NCBI RefSeq assembly: GCF_011516635.5
Contig: NZ_CP096255.1
Coordinates: 4,524,501 to 4,588,500, forward strand
Direction: 5' to 3'
DNA from: Bradyrhizobium barranii subsp. apii
GTDB lineage: Bacteria > Pseudomonadota > Alphaproteobacteria > Rhizobiales > Xanthobacteraceae
Length of the DNA: 64,000 nt
Below are positions 44,032 to 52,373 of this stretch, piece by piece (the first letter of the stretch is position 1; every line of letters starts with the position of its first letter). The notes below the pieces were generated by a model. That model did not search any database. It had not been told where the DNA came from and saw only the letters and a list, made by a program, of their open reading frames with translations. Made by a program: the position numbers and the translations under genes.

Positions 44032-45573
44032 ATGCCCACCCAGAGATTGTCGATGCGCCGGATCAAAGAGGTTCTCCGCTTAAAACATGTTCAAGGCTTG
44101 CCGGAGCGAGCCATCGCGCGCACCTTGGGCATCAGCAACGGCGCCGTGCACAGCTATCTACGCCGAGCCGGGGCTGCCGGGCTGAACTGGCCGTTGCCGG
44201 CCGGAATGAGCGACGAGGACCTGGAGCTGCTGCTTTTCCCGGCGCCGAGGCCTGCGTCGCAGAGCCCCCAGCGGGCCGTTCCCGACTGGGGCTATGTCGA
44301 CAAGGAGCTGCGCCGACGCAACGTGACCCGTCGGCTGCTGTGGGACGAGTATCGCGCCACCCATCCCGATGGCTTCGGCTACACCTGGTTCTGCACGACG
44401 TACGAGGCCTGGAAGGGGCGAGCCCGGCCTTCGATGCGGCAGACGCATCTGGGCGGCGAGAAGGTTTTCGTGGATTTCGCCGGCGACACCATCGACGTCA
44501 TCGATCCCTCAAACGGGGAAGTGCAGTCGATGAAGCTGTTCGTCGCGGCGATGGGCGCCTCCAACTATACCTATGCCGAGGCCTGTCCAAGCGAGGGGCT
44601 CGCCGACTGGATCCGGGTCCACATCAATCTTTTCGCCTTCCTCGGCGGCGTGCCGACATTCGTAGTCTGCGACAATCTCAAGGCCGCCGTCACCAATCCC
44701 GACCGCCACGATCCCGGCCTCAACCGAACCTATGCCGAGATGGCGAGCCATTACGGCACGGCCATTCTCGCAGCCCGGCCGCGGCGCCCAAAAGATAAGG
44801 CAAAGGTCGAAGTTGCGGTGCAAGTCGCCCAGCGATGGATTCTGGCGCGGCTGCGCAACCAACGCTTCTTTTCGTTGGCGGAGCTGAACGCAGCCATCAA
44901 AACACTCGTCGTCGAACTCAATGCAAGGCAGATGCGCGACTTTGGCGCCAGTCGCGCCGAACTGTTCGCCGAGCTCGACAAGCCCAAGCTTACAAAGCTG
45001 CCGGACCAGGCTTACGCTTTCGCACGCTGGAAGCGATGCCGGATCGGCCCCGACTATCATATCGAGATCGATGGACACTGGTATTCCGCGCCGTATCGGC
45101 TCATCCGTGAGCTTGTCGACGCACGCATCGATGACAGAACGGTCGAGATCTTCCACAACGGCCGCAGGATCGCCAGCCACGCCCGCGCGCCCAACCGGCG
45201 GGGCCACACCACCATCGCCGACCATATGCCCAGCGCCCATCGGCGCTACGGTCAATGGACGCCCGCCGGAGTGATCGTCGCCGGCGAGCGGATCGGTCCG
45301 TCGACCGCCGCCTTCTTCCAGGCCGTGATCGCGGCCCGGCCGCATCCCGAGCAAGGCTTTCGCACCTGCCTCGGCATTCTGTCACTGGTCAAAAGCTACA
45401 GCGCGGAGCGCGTCGAAGCGGCCTGCCGGCGCGGCATTCTGATCAAGGCGCGATCCGTCGCCTCGATCCGCTCCATCCTCCAGAACGGTCTGGATCGTAC
45501 CTTTCTCGACGAGCCCTCCGAACACCAACCCCTGCGCCACGGCAACATCCGCGGCCGCGATTATTTTCACTGA
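44032..45573 (+). CDS. istA: IS21 family transposase IstA
   Basis: 513 residues. N-terminal helix-turn-helix (LKHVQGLPERAIARTLGISN), then a retroviral-integrase-type DDE core: FVDFAGDTIDVID with the first Asp, FVVCDNLKAAVTNPDRHDP with the second, and a Glu in the helix around KDKAKVEVAVQVAQRWI. The C-terminal beta domain (YHIEIDGHWYSAPYRLI) is typical. Full length and apparently functional. Confidence 0.95.
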   Translation: MPTQRLSMRRIKEVLRLKHVQGLPERAIARTLGISNGAVHSYLRRAGAAGLNWPLPAGMSDEDLELLLFPAPRPASQSPQRAVPDWGYVDKELRRRNVTRRLLWDEYRATHPDGFGYTWFCTTYEAWKGRARPSMRQTHLGGEKVFVDFAGDTIDVIDPSNGEVQSMKLFVAAMGASNYTYAEACPSEGLADWIRVHINLFAFLGGVPTFVVCDNLKAAVTNPDRHDPGLNRTYAEMASHYGTAILAARPRRPKDKAKVEVAVQVAQRWILARLRNQRFFSLAELNAAIKTLVVELNARQMRDFGASRAELFAELDKPKLTKLPDQAYAFARWKRCRIGPDYHIEIDGHWYSAPYRLIRELVDARIDDRTVEIFHNGRRIASHARAPNRRGHTTIADHMPSAHRRYGQWTPAGVIVAGERIGPSTAAFFQAVIAARPHPEQGFRTCLGILSLVKSYSAERVEAACRRGILIKARSVASIRSILQNGLDRTFLDEPSEHQPLRHGNIRGRDYFH

Positions 45574-45589
45574 AGCCAAGGAGACCTGT

Positions 45590-46351
45590 ATGCTCAACCA
45601 TCCCACCCACGAACGCCTGATCGAGCTCGGCTTGAGCGGCATGGCCAAGGCCTTCGAGGAGCAGCGACGATCGCCTGATCTCGAAGCCTTGCCGTTCGAA
45701 GATCGCATCGGCCTGCTGGTCGACCGGGAAGCGGCGGAACGCGACACCAGGCGGCTCACCACGCGCCTCAAGCTGGCCTCGCTCCGCCAGAATGCCTGCG
45801 TGGAGGACGTCGATTTGCGCACGCCGCGGGGTATCGACCGGGCCGTCTTCGCCAAGCTCGCCAGCGGCGACTGGATCGATCGCCACGAGAATTTGCTCAT
45901 AACCGGGGCGACCGGATTGGGCAAAAGTTGGTTAGCCTGTGCCCTCGGCCACAAGGCCTGCCGAGATAATCGCTCGGTCCTCTATCACCGCGTCCCAAGA
46001 TTGTTCGAAGCGTTGGGGCTCGCGCGGGGCGATGGACGTTATGCCCGCTTGCTCAAAACCCTTGGCCGCGCCCAGGTTCTGATTTTGGATGATTGGGGAT
46101 TGTCGGTGCTCACCGCTGCCGAGCGGCGCGATCTACTGGAAATCCTTGACGATCGCCATGGCCGCTCCTCCACCATCGTAACCAGCCAACTCCCTGTGGA
46201 CACATGGCACGAAGTTATCGGAGATCCCACGCTAGGCGACGCGATTCTGGATCGCCTCGTCCACAACGCTCACCGCCTCCAGCTTGCTGGCGAAAGCATG
46301 CGAAAACGCAACGCCAAAACCATCACCCTTGACGAGCAGCCAGAACGCTGA
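45590..46351 (+). CDS. istB: IS21 helper ATPase IstB
   Basis: 253-residue AAA+ ATPase, related to DnaC, that remodels target DNA for IstA. Walker A GATGLGKS at 106-113, Walker B LILDDWGLSVL and the sensor region SSTIVTSQLPVDTWHEVIGD are intact. It starts 16 bases after the istA stop with AAGGAGAC as ribosome site. Confidence 0.95.
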   Translation: MLNHPTHERLIELGLSGMAKAFEEQRRSPDLEALPFEDRIGLLVDREAAERDTRRLTTRLKLASLRQNACVEDVDLRTPRGIDRAVFAKLASGDWIDRHENLLITGATGLGKSWLACALGHKACRDNRSVLYHRVPRLFEALGLARGDGRYARLLKTLGRAQVLILDDWGLSVLTAAERRDLLEILDDRHGRSSTIVTSQLPVDTWHEVIGDPTLGDAILDRLVHNAHRLQLAGESMRKRNAKTITLDEQPER

Positions 46352-46450
46352 CCCTATCACCGCCTCGGCCGGAGCGAGGCTGCTCACGATCGTCTGAATT
46401 CGGCGCTCATGATCGCGCGAAATCGCTGCTCACGATCACTGAAATATGCA

Positions 46451-46765
46451 CTCTATGTCGAGCAGGTGCTGGCGCCGACCCTCGCAAAGGGCGAACTCGT
46501 CATTCTCGACAATCTCGGCAGTCACAAGGGCAACGCGGCGCGCAACGCCATCCGCGCCACAGGAGCCCATCTGCTCTTCCTGCCGCCCTATAGCCCCGAC
46601 CTCAATCCGATCGAACAGGTCTTCGCCAAGCTCAAACACCTGATGCGAGCCGCACAGCCGCGTGATGTCGAAGCGACTTGGCGCAAGGTCGGCGAACTCC
46701 TCGACGTCTTCTCTAAGGAGGAGTGCGCCAACTATCTCAAAAATTCAGGGTACGTTTCCGTATAA
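46451..46765 (+). pseudogene. IS630 transposase, 3' part
   Basis: Begins in the IS21 target duplication and gives the rest of the IS630 catalytic domain: LYVEQVLAPTLAKGELVILD, DNLGSHKGNAARNAIRA with the second Asp, and PPYSPDLNPIEQVFAKLKHL with the catalytic Glu. Joined to the upstream part through one CTCTATGT copy, the reading is continuous (GELFTLYV-EQVLAPTL). Confidence 0.9.
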
Positions 46766-47308
46766 ACACATCATGCTCTAGATGTCCGCTCCTTGGGGCT
46801 GAAGCAGACTTGATATGCTCAGCCCGAGTTCTTCGGGGGGTGACCCGAAGCGGACGTGCGTCGTGGTCGCAGCGATATCCGCCTACTGTGCCGACATCGA
46901 AATTAATAGCGGGTTGACGATCGGAGCAGGCGGATTTGTCATCTCGGACGGAGATACTGCTGCGTCGTTGAGATTGCGGACCGGGCGCTGCGATGCGGAG
47001 GGCGTGCTTAGGGCCAAACTCAACTTCTTCAGCATGCGCCGGAACTCGTGATCATACGACGCGTCGACATCGCGCATCGTTGAAAACGATGTGACGAAAT
47101 ATTCCTTTAATCGGGTCGATCGATTCTCCATCTCCAGAGAGAATACAAGCACTGTTGGCCTTTCATATCCGGTGGTGAGTGAGCAAGCTTAAACTCTGCG
47201 GTACCGGGGCGGCGATGTGTGTGGCCCTGGAGTGGCTACTACGGGCCCAGTTTGGCGTGCCTTGACGTGTTCGGCGTGTGGGACTTCCACTGCGGGATTA
47301 GGAGTAAG
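46766..47308. other. IS630 flank and repeat remnants
   Basis: A decayed palindromic stretch near 46788-46860 pairs GTCCGCT with AGCGGAC. A weak minus-strand frame from a GTG at 47152 down to 46883 (89 aa, MLVFSLEMENRSTRLKEY...) has AAAGG upstream but no family resemblance; I do not call it a gene. Confidence 0.4.
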
Positions 47309-47665
47309 ATGAACAATCACCTTCGGCATGCAGCGCTTGCTGTATTCACTGTCATGCTGCCGATCTTTACAATCGGTCACGCTCGCGCCCACGATTATCA
47401 GCACCCCGAGTTGAACAGCTGGTATGAGAGCTTGCACAGTGGCAAAGGGCCTTGCTGCGATGGCAGTGATGCGAAGCGCGTTGATGACGCCGATTGGGAA
47501 ACTAAGGACGGTCACTATCGCGTACGCCTTGATGGCGAGTGGGTTGATGTTCCGAACGAAGCTGTCGTGGATGGACCGAACCGCGCTGGCCGTACGATGG
47601 TCTGGCCTTACTACCTAGATGGTCATCCGAAGCCGCGCTGCTTCATGCCGGGGAGCATGGGCTGA
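47309..47665 (+). CDS. Hypothetical secreted protein (118 aa)
   Basis: Signal peptide MNNHLRHAALAVFTVMLPIF...ARAH, then a small mature domain with HSGKGPCCDGSDAKRVDDAD, a tryptophan/aspartate-rich middle (DGEWVDVPNEAVVDGPNRAG) and PKPRCFMPGS. Three cysteines suggest a disulfide. AGGAGT precedes ATG 47309. The pattern recurs in unnamed secreted proteins of rhizobia; function unknown. Confidence 0.7.
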   Translation: MNNHLRHAALAVFTVMLPIFTIGHARAHDYQHPELNSWYESLHSGKGPCCDGSDAKRVDDADWETKDGHYRVRLDGEWVDVPNEAVVDGPNRAGRTMVWPYYLDGHPKPRCFMPGSMG

Positions 47666-47706
47666 TAGCGAGCGCGGGGATGCAAGCCTGAAGTAGACCG
47701 GGCGCT

Positions 47707-48837
47707 CTAGCACCCGTCGTCTCCTTCCACGACGGTCGACAGGAAGCTGGAACGAGCCAGATCACATGCAATCGGTTTCGAGAACGAGGTGCCAAACCAT
47801 CTACTCGTCAACGAACCATCGTTGGTGACCGAGGGGATTGGCGGCAGTTGCGGCAGATAAGATGCATACGGCATCACTTTCGCAAGCGTCGCTCTGACCA
47901 GATACTTTGCTAGAAAAGCCTCGTTCATTCCGCCGTCCAGTCCGCTATAGATCGGGGCTGCCGGCACGTTGTCATTGAGCAATCGCGCGAATTCGAGTTC
48001 GTCGGTACGTTGCTTCTCAAGCGCCCGCCGCGCAATTTTGGAATCCACGACAAACGCGGGGCATTTATCGGTGGGACTGAACACGAGAGGATACGGCGAA
48101 TTTGGTGGAGCTTGCGCATCGAACACATAGCGTCGATTGCACACGTCCACCTTAGGTTCGAGATGCGTCGTCTCGAAGTGATCGTTGCCGACTTTGAGCA
48201 TTTTCCAGAAGGAGAGGTTCGGGCTATTTCGATGCTGCGCCAGGTTTGCCGGCGTCAGGCGGAATGGATAAGCCTGGACCTGAAAGGACGGTCGGCCGCC
48301 GAGGGAGTCCCGCGCTAGCGAATAGATCTCGCTTATCTGTTCGTCGGTCATGGCATAGCAACCGCTCGATGAGCAGTCGCCATGGATCATGAGTAAGCTG
48401 CCGTCGCGATTGTTTGCCTTGTCGAAGCTGTTGGGAAAGCCGACGTTGATCGCGAGATGGTAATCGGAGTTGGGATTCATCAGCTCGGGAGTAATCGTAT
48501 AGAACCCCTCTGGAGCCTGACGGTCACCCTCCTTCAGTTTCGGCCCGAGATCCCCCGACCACCGACAGATCGGGTACACCTTGAGGATTTTGAAGAGGCC
48601 GGTGGTGTCCTGTTTCCAGACTTCGAGCTCCGCCTCTTGCTTGAAGACGCGCACAAGGATAGGCGAGTATTTTGGCATCTTCTTTTGTCGGAGCAGCGAG
48701 AGCAACTCGGGTGGTAGCTCCTTTGTAGCCTTGGCCGGCAAGCGGTTGCTGTTTTCGCCAAGGCAGGTGGCCGGCGACAACGTCGCGAAAAAAGCTGCAG
48801 TCAGCACAAGCGCACGGAGTGCCGTGGCGCCGATCAT
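47707..48837 (-). CDS. L,D-transpeptidase family (YkuD-like) protein
   Basis: 376 residues with an N-terminal signal segment (MIGATALRALVLTAAFFATL). The YkuD-type core reads VRVFKQEAELEVWKQDTTG, APEGFYTITPE and the active-site motif IHGDCSSSGCYAM, with H152 and C160 as catalytic residues. It resembles the YafK branch, whose members cut or rearrange peptidoglycan-protein links. ATG 48837 is chosen because GAGGTAAGG precedes it; ATG 48867 is an alternative. The C-terminal 150 residues are an extension without a recognised fold. Confidence 0.83.
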   Translation of the reverse strand: MIGATALRALVLTAAFFATLSPATCLGENSNRLPAKATKELPPELLSLLRQKKMPKYSPILVRVFKQEAELEVWKQDTTGLFKILKVYPICRWSGDLGPKLKEGDRQAPEGFYTITPELMNPNSDYHLAINVGFPNSFDKANNRDGSLLMIHGDCSSSGCYAMTDEQISEIYSLARDSLGGRPSFQVQAYPFRLTPANLAQHRNSPNLSFWKMLKVGNDHFETTHLEPKVDVCNRRYVFDAQAPPNSPYPLVFSPTDKCPAFVVDSKIARRALEKQRTDELEFARLLNDNVPAAPIYSGLDGGMNEAFLAKYLVRATLAKVMPYASYLPQLPPIPSVTNDGSLTSRWFGTSFSKPIACDLARSSFLSTVVEGDDGC

Positions 48838-48867
48838 GACCTTACCTCGGGCGTGGAATCTGCTCAT

Positions 48868-49187
48868 TTGGGTAGCGTGTAGTCAGTGGGTTCGTAAGGC
48901 AAGCCCAGATGGACGCAGTCACCGGAGAAGTTCGAGCTTATCGTTGGCCTTGGGGATGCCAAGACGCTCGGTCTCGTCGTCCGCTTCTGGCCCATCAGCG
49001 AAGTGGCGACACCTTTCATTGAGGTCCGCCTGGTGAGGTAGAGCGGACTGACTTTGCTCACTCTGAGTTCTTCGCATTTTGATCCAACTGAGACATTGGC
49101 GGTCCACTGCGCAACGGCTTTGAAGCCGGTTTCAGCCCTATCCGAATATTCGTGTTAGCCGCTAAGGCTGGTGGAAGGGCTGCGCGC
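48868..49187. other. Gap with decayed repeat sequence
   Basis: No gene recognised. Minus-strand frames such as MKGVATSLMGQKRTTRPSVL are translations of a dispersed repeat rather than of a gene. Confidence 0.45.
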
Positions 49188-50036
49188 TCAACGTTTCGGG
49201 GTGCGCCCGCGGATGTGGTCAAAGCCTTGCTTGATTGCGGCGAAGCGCGCTTCGATCATCGGCTCGAATTCGAGGTCGGTGAAGATATACGGCAAGTCCT
49301 TTTCGACGCCTTCGCGGACGAGTTCACCGACATAGTTGGGTTCTATGCCCTGAGAGATGCGTTCCCGGAGCATATTGATCCACTCGGCACGTGGGCCCGA
49401 AGTCGGCAAGGCAGGGAGCGCCCCCTCGAAGCGCTTGGGGAGATTGCGTCTTGAGTCCATGATTTGAGTGCGGATGATCCCTGGACACAGCACCGATACG
49501 CCAATCCCTCGGGGCGCGAGTTCACGCCGGAGGCCCTCGGACAGCGCGACAACGCCATACTTGGAGACGTTGTATGCATTGCTCTCCCCTGAAATGAGGC
49601 CAGCGATCGAGGCTGTGGAGACGATGTGTCCACCCTCACCATGCTGCTCGATCAACGGCCCGAAAATCTCGATCCCCCAAATGGTCGCCATCAGGTTGAC
49701 GCCCATGGTCCAGTTCCACGACGCCTCGGTCCAGGCGCCATAAGGCCCACGGGCGCCGACGCCCGCGTTGTTGACGAGGATATGCACCTTGCCATAGCGG
49801 GCAGTCGTGGCTTCGGCGGCCGCCACGAGTTCGGCTTTGAGTGAAACGTCCGCTTTCACGCCGTCGACATCGACGTTGGTGAGCCTCAGTTGCTCGAGCG
49901 CTGCGGACAGAGCCGCTTCTTCAATGTCGCAAAGCATGACCTTCGCCCCCGCTTGGGCGAAGGCGGTCGCGATCCCCAGTCCAATGCCTGACGCTGCACC
50001 GGTCACGAACACAGTCTTTCCAGCGAGTTCCTTCAC
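49188..50036 (-). CDS. SDR family oxidoreductase
   Basis: Short-chain dehydrogenase, 282 residues: Rossmann glycine motif TGAASGIGLG, NNAG at the expected position (LVNNAGVGARG), the catalytic Ser (IVSTASIAG) and the Y-x-x-x-K pair in YNVSKYG. The start is GTG at 50036 with GGGGAG upstream; the longer frame upstream lacks conserved sequence. Substrate unknown. Confidence 0.9.
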   Translation of the reverse strand: MKELAGKTVFVTGAASGIGLGIATAFAQAGAKVMLCDIEEAALSAALEQLRLTNVDVDGVKADVSLKAELVAAAEATTARYGKVHILVNNAGVGARGPYGAWTEASWNWTMGVNLMATIWGIEIFGPLIEQHGEGGHIVSTASIAGLISGESNAYNVSKYGVVALSEGLRRELAPRGIGVSVLCPGIIRTQIMDSRRNLPKRFEGALPALPTSGPRAEWINMLRERISQGIEPNYVGELVREGVEKDLPYIFTDLEFEPMIEARFAAIKQGFDHIRGRTPKR

Positions 50037-50475
50037 GCGCGTTCTCCCCGTGCAAGCGGACACCCTCGCGCCAAAACGCCAAGTCTGCCCGGACGCCATA
50101 TGACCGCGTTTTCGAGGGATTGAGAAGCGTGCCGGATGTCCGTTCGTGGTCCATCGTTGACATGGGCAACCAGGTGTCAACGTCGTCTTCCATGCGCATA
50201 GCGGGCGCGACAATTCAGGAGCATACATCTACGTCTGCGCTCGTGCCTTGGACGCAACGCGGCGCTTCGGGGGCGCGCTGTCACAAGCGTCGGCACCCGA
50301 GGCGTCTCCGGCAGAACGACGAGCATGAGGACCCGAGGAGAGTCACACGTTGGCCGTGACGCGTAAGGTGTCATGGGAAAGTTCGAGACGCCATCTCGAC
50401 GGCGCCTCGAATCCAACCGGGTCATCTGGCCATCCGTTCGGACGTCCACTTGATCCGGTGACTTGCGGCTTTGCA
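50037..50475. other. Gap, no gene recognised
   Basis: Several overlapping short frames occur on both strands, all without ribosome sites or recognisable products. The promoter of the SDR gene is expected at the left edge. Confidence 0.45.
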
Positions 50476-50802
50476 TTACCTGCAGATATGGCGGTTGCCG
50501 TCCCACCCGAGGTAGGTGCCCGTTGCCGGATCGTAGGATCGATAACGCTCCGCGCAGGAACGTGAAGCAGTGCCATCCGCGCGAGCCATGGCGCTGTCCG
50601 CGCCTTGCGCAGGAGCTGCGCCATCCGGCAACTCGAGGCCCAGCCGACCGGCCGGCGTCAGCGTGCCGTTCAGGTTGCGATTGGGGTTCTCGGCCTCGTA
50701 CGTATCGGGATGGCTGCTCGCAAAGCCGGATTGCGCGTAGGCGGCGCTTGCGGTCAGGCCCGACAACAAAGCCACGGCAGCGAGAATTTTAAGTCCAGTC
50801 AT
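50476..50802 (-). CDS. BA14K family secreted protein
   Basis: 108 residues. Signal peptide MTGLKILAAVALLSGLTASA, a low-complexity middle, and at the C-terminus the BA14K motif CAERYRSYDPATGTYLGWDG...RHIC. BA14K proteins were first described as Brucella surface antigens with lectin-like activity; the function in rhizobia is unknown. Confidence 0.85.
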   Translation of the reverse strand: MTGLKILAAVALLSGLTASAAYAQSGFASSHPDTYEAENPNRNLNGTLTPAGRLGLELPDGAAPAQGADSAMARADGTASRSCAERYRSYDPATGTYLGWDGNRHICR

Positions 50803-51139
50803 GGTCCATCTCCATCATTGCCCGGTGCAATCGTGCTGCCGGTGCGAGAGGAGTTGGATCGACATCTGCGCTGAACAAGCTCGCTTGATCCCATGCGCGC
50901 GACCTGACGCGATCTCGTCGTTCAAATGCAGAAAGAATCGTTTGCTTGTGGAACGCAAAAGAATGGGCCACCGCCGCCAGCAGCGCGCCTGTCTTTGCTC
51001 TCGTGCCCCGGGCGCAGCGCAGCGTCACCTCGACGGTGCGCTTGCGCGCGACCGGCGGGCGACGCTGGGCTAGCTGCGGCCAGCGCTGGCCGATCGGGTC
51101 CAAGTTCAACTGAAACAGAAAGCCAGCGGGCGGTATGAA
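50803..51139. other. Gap with repeat-like sequence
   Basis: At about 51000-51060 lies GTGCCCCGGGCGCAGCGCAG-type sequence related to the arm of the repeat at 30188-30336, here without a full second arm. No gene seen. Confidence 0.45.
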
Positions 51140-51691
51140 CTAGCGACGTCCTGATCGCTTGAGTTCGGCGACTTTAAACCTGTTGCCGGCCTGCAGGCTG
51201 CTGCAAAACCAGTGGGCCTTGTTTCGGTTTTCGCCCAGGAACACCTTGGTTTCAACGCAACCCTCGTAGGATGTATGGGTGATGGTGTCTCGGCACGTTG
51301 GCGAGAAAGGTCCATAGTTCGTACCGCCGCCCGACTCGCTGCATCCGACCCAGGGATCTTTGCCGCTTGGGAAGCTTGATGCACAGCCACCGTTGCAGCT
51401 GCTGGCGACTTTCTCCAGGCTGGCAATCCTCCCCATCACCGAGCCCGGCGCATACGAAGGCGTGCTCGCGGTTGACGTTCGAGCGGTTGACGCAGTCCGA
51501 CGCGGCGCCGTTGTGTTTGCTCCCCGCTCCGACACGTGAGGCTTTGCCACCTGTTTCGGCGCGTCGACCGTGACAGGGGGAATCGTGGCGGCGGACCCAG
51601 TCGGGATTTGCGACGCTGCCGGGGCGCACAGCAAGGCAGTTGATAAGACAGCGACGGCTGAGGGCACGACAAAGCTTGACGAGAACTTCAT
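51140..51691 (-). CDS. Hypothetical secreted cysteine-rich protein
   Basis: 183 residues. Signal peptide MKFSSSFVVPSAVAVLSTAL...ASQ, a Thr/Ser/Ala-rich linker, then a cysteine-containing domain (VASSCNGGCASSFPSGKDPW, VGCSESGGG, SPTCRDTI, YEGCVETKVFLGE, HWFCSSLQAG). Eight or so Cys suggest disulfides. GGAAGGA lies seven bases before ATG 51691. No family recognised. Confidence 0.65.
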   Translation of the reverse strand: MKFSSSFVVPSAVAVLSTALLCAPAASQIPTGSAATIPPVTVDAPKQVAKPHVSERGANTTAPRRTASTARTSTASTPSYAPGSVMGRIASLEKVASSCNGGCASSFPSGKDPWVGCSESGGGTNYGPFSPTCRDTITHTSYEGCVETKVFLGENRNKAHWFCSSLQAGNRFKVAELKRSGRR

Positions 51692-51933
51692 GAGCATGTC
51701 CTTCCCAAATTCGGGACGGAGATGCCGCCCCGGTAAATGCACGGTAACATACATTTCGGATTGGGCAACCGAGGGTTGAGGTGGCATCTGCCTATAAACT
51801 CGCCATCCACAAAGCGTGGCCCTCGGCGGAACGGCTCTGGCTTGCTCCGTCGCAAGAGCTCCCCGCAACGACGGCGTGGAGAAGGAGCAGCGCGTCAACT
51901 TCGGTCTCGTGCCCCGACAGGAGAGGGCACAAA
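51692..51933. other. Gap with a half-copy of the 28.3-kb palindromic repeat
   Basis: GCTTGCTCCGTCGCAAGAGC and CCCCGCAACGACGG (about 51840-51874) match one arm region of the repeat at 28317-28403, read on the other strand. No gene was seen here. Confidence 0.5.
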
Positions 51934-51960
51934 TAAAAACGGGGCCGTGAGGCCCCGTCA
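51934..51960 (-). terminator. Intrinsic terminator of rpmG
   Basis: On the minus strand, ACGGGGCC and GGCCCCGT form a perfect stem around a TCAC loop, followed by TTTTATTT. It lies about 40 bases after the rpmG stop. Confidence 0.92.
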
Positions 51961-51984
51961 AAAGTCCGTAGCTTATTCCGTGAT

Positions 51985-52010
51985 CTTACTTGATCTTCTT
52001 ACTTGATCTT
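51985..52010. repeat. Tandem 13-bp duplication across the rpmG stop codon
   Basis: CTTACTTGATCTT occurs twice without a gap (51985-51997 and 51998-52010). The right copy contains the last codons and stop of rpmG; the left copy lies just past the gene. It leaves the protein unchanged. Confidence 0.8.
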
Positions 52011-52166
52011 GGCTTCGCGGAATTCGACGTGCTTGCGCGCGACCGGATCGTACTTCTTCTTGACCAGCTTGTCGGTCATGGTGCGCGAATTCTTCTTGGC
52101 GACGTAGTAGAAGCCGGTGTCAGCCGAGGACACGAGCTTGACCTTGATGGTGACCGCTTTGGCCAT
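51999..52166 (-). CDS. rpmG: 50S ribosomal protein L33
   Basis: 55 residues, MAKAVTIKVKLVSSADTGFY...KHVEFREAKIK, a clear L33 of the cysteine-free type (no CxxC zinc pair, so the zinc-independent form). Standard length. The stop codon lies inside a tandem 13-bp duplication (see 51985-52010). It is monocistronic with its own terminator. Confidence 0.97.
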   Translation of the reverse strand: MAKAVTIKVKLVSSADTGFYYVAKKNSRTMTDKLVKKKYDPVARKHVEFREAKIK

Positions 52167-52309
52167 GTTCAGAACCTCAGGAATGAAGGGAATCTGGAGC
52201 CGGCCAAACGGCCCGCGTTGGCCGGCAACCTAGCCAGAAACCGCCTGATGTCAAGGTTTCGAAGCGTTTTCGAGCGAAGTGGGCACCGGTTCGCGTCAAG
52301 AAAACGCGT

Positions 52310-52346
52310 CAAAAACAACAACCTAGAGCCCCGAACGGGGCTCTAG
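52310..52346 (-). terminator. Terminator-like hairpin after the LLM oxidoreductase gene
   Basis: CTAGAGCCCC and its exact complement with a 4-base loop (52323-52346) are followed on the minus strand by GTTGTTGTTTTT. It lies 28 bases past the stop at 52374. Confidence 0.8.
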
Positions 52347-52373
52347 GGCGGAAAACCACCCAAAACGGTCCCA

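Larger units (their letters stand above)
43859..46450 (+). mobile_element. Complete IS21-family insertion sequence
   Basis: 2592 bp. The ends read TGCATGTTTC on the left and TGCATATTTC (inward) on the right. CTCTATGT is duplicated on both sides (43851-43858 and 46451-46458). GATCGTGAGCA-type repeats recur with an exact 23-bp period at both ends: left copies begin at 43873, 43896, 43919 and 43942; right copies (inverted) at 46381, 46404 and 46427. Such multiple end repeats are the IstA binding sites of IS21 elements. Contains istA and istB, both open. Confidence 0.95.
43170..46790 (+). mobile_element. IS630-family element, interrupted by IS21
   Basis: The transposase pieces at 43223-43858 and 46451-46765 belong to one IS630 element split by an IS21. 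The right end appears to lie near 46780 (a TCATGCTCTA-type terminus); no matching left terminus was recognised, so the left boundary may be damaged by the neighbouring IS91-like element. Boundaries are therefore approximate. Confidence 0.7.

Noticed and set aside
46883..47152. 89-codon minus-strand frame from a GTG start
   Set aside because: An AAAGG site is present, but the product resembles nothing, has odd composition, and the region is full of repeat debris.
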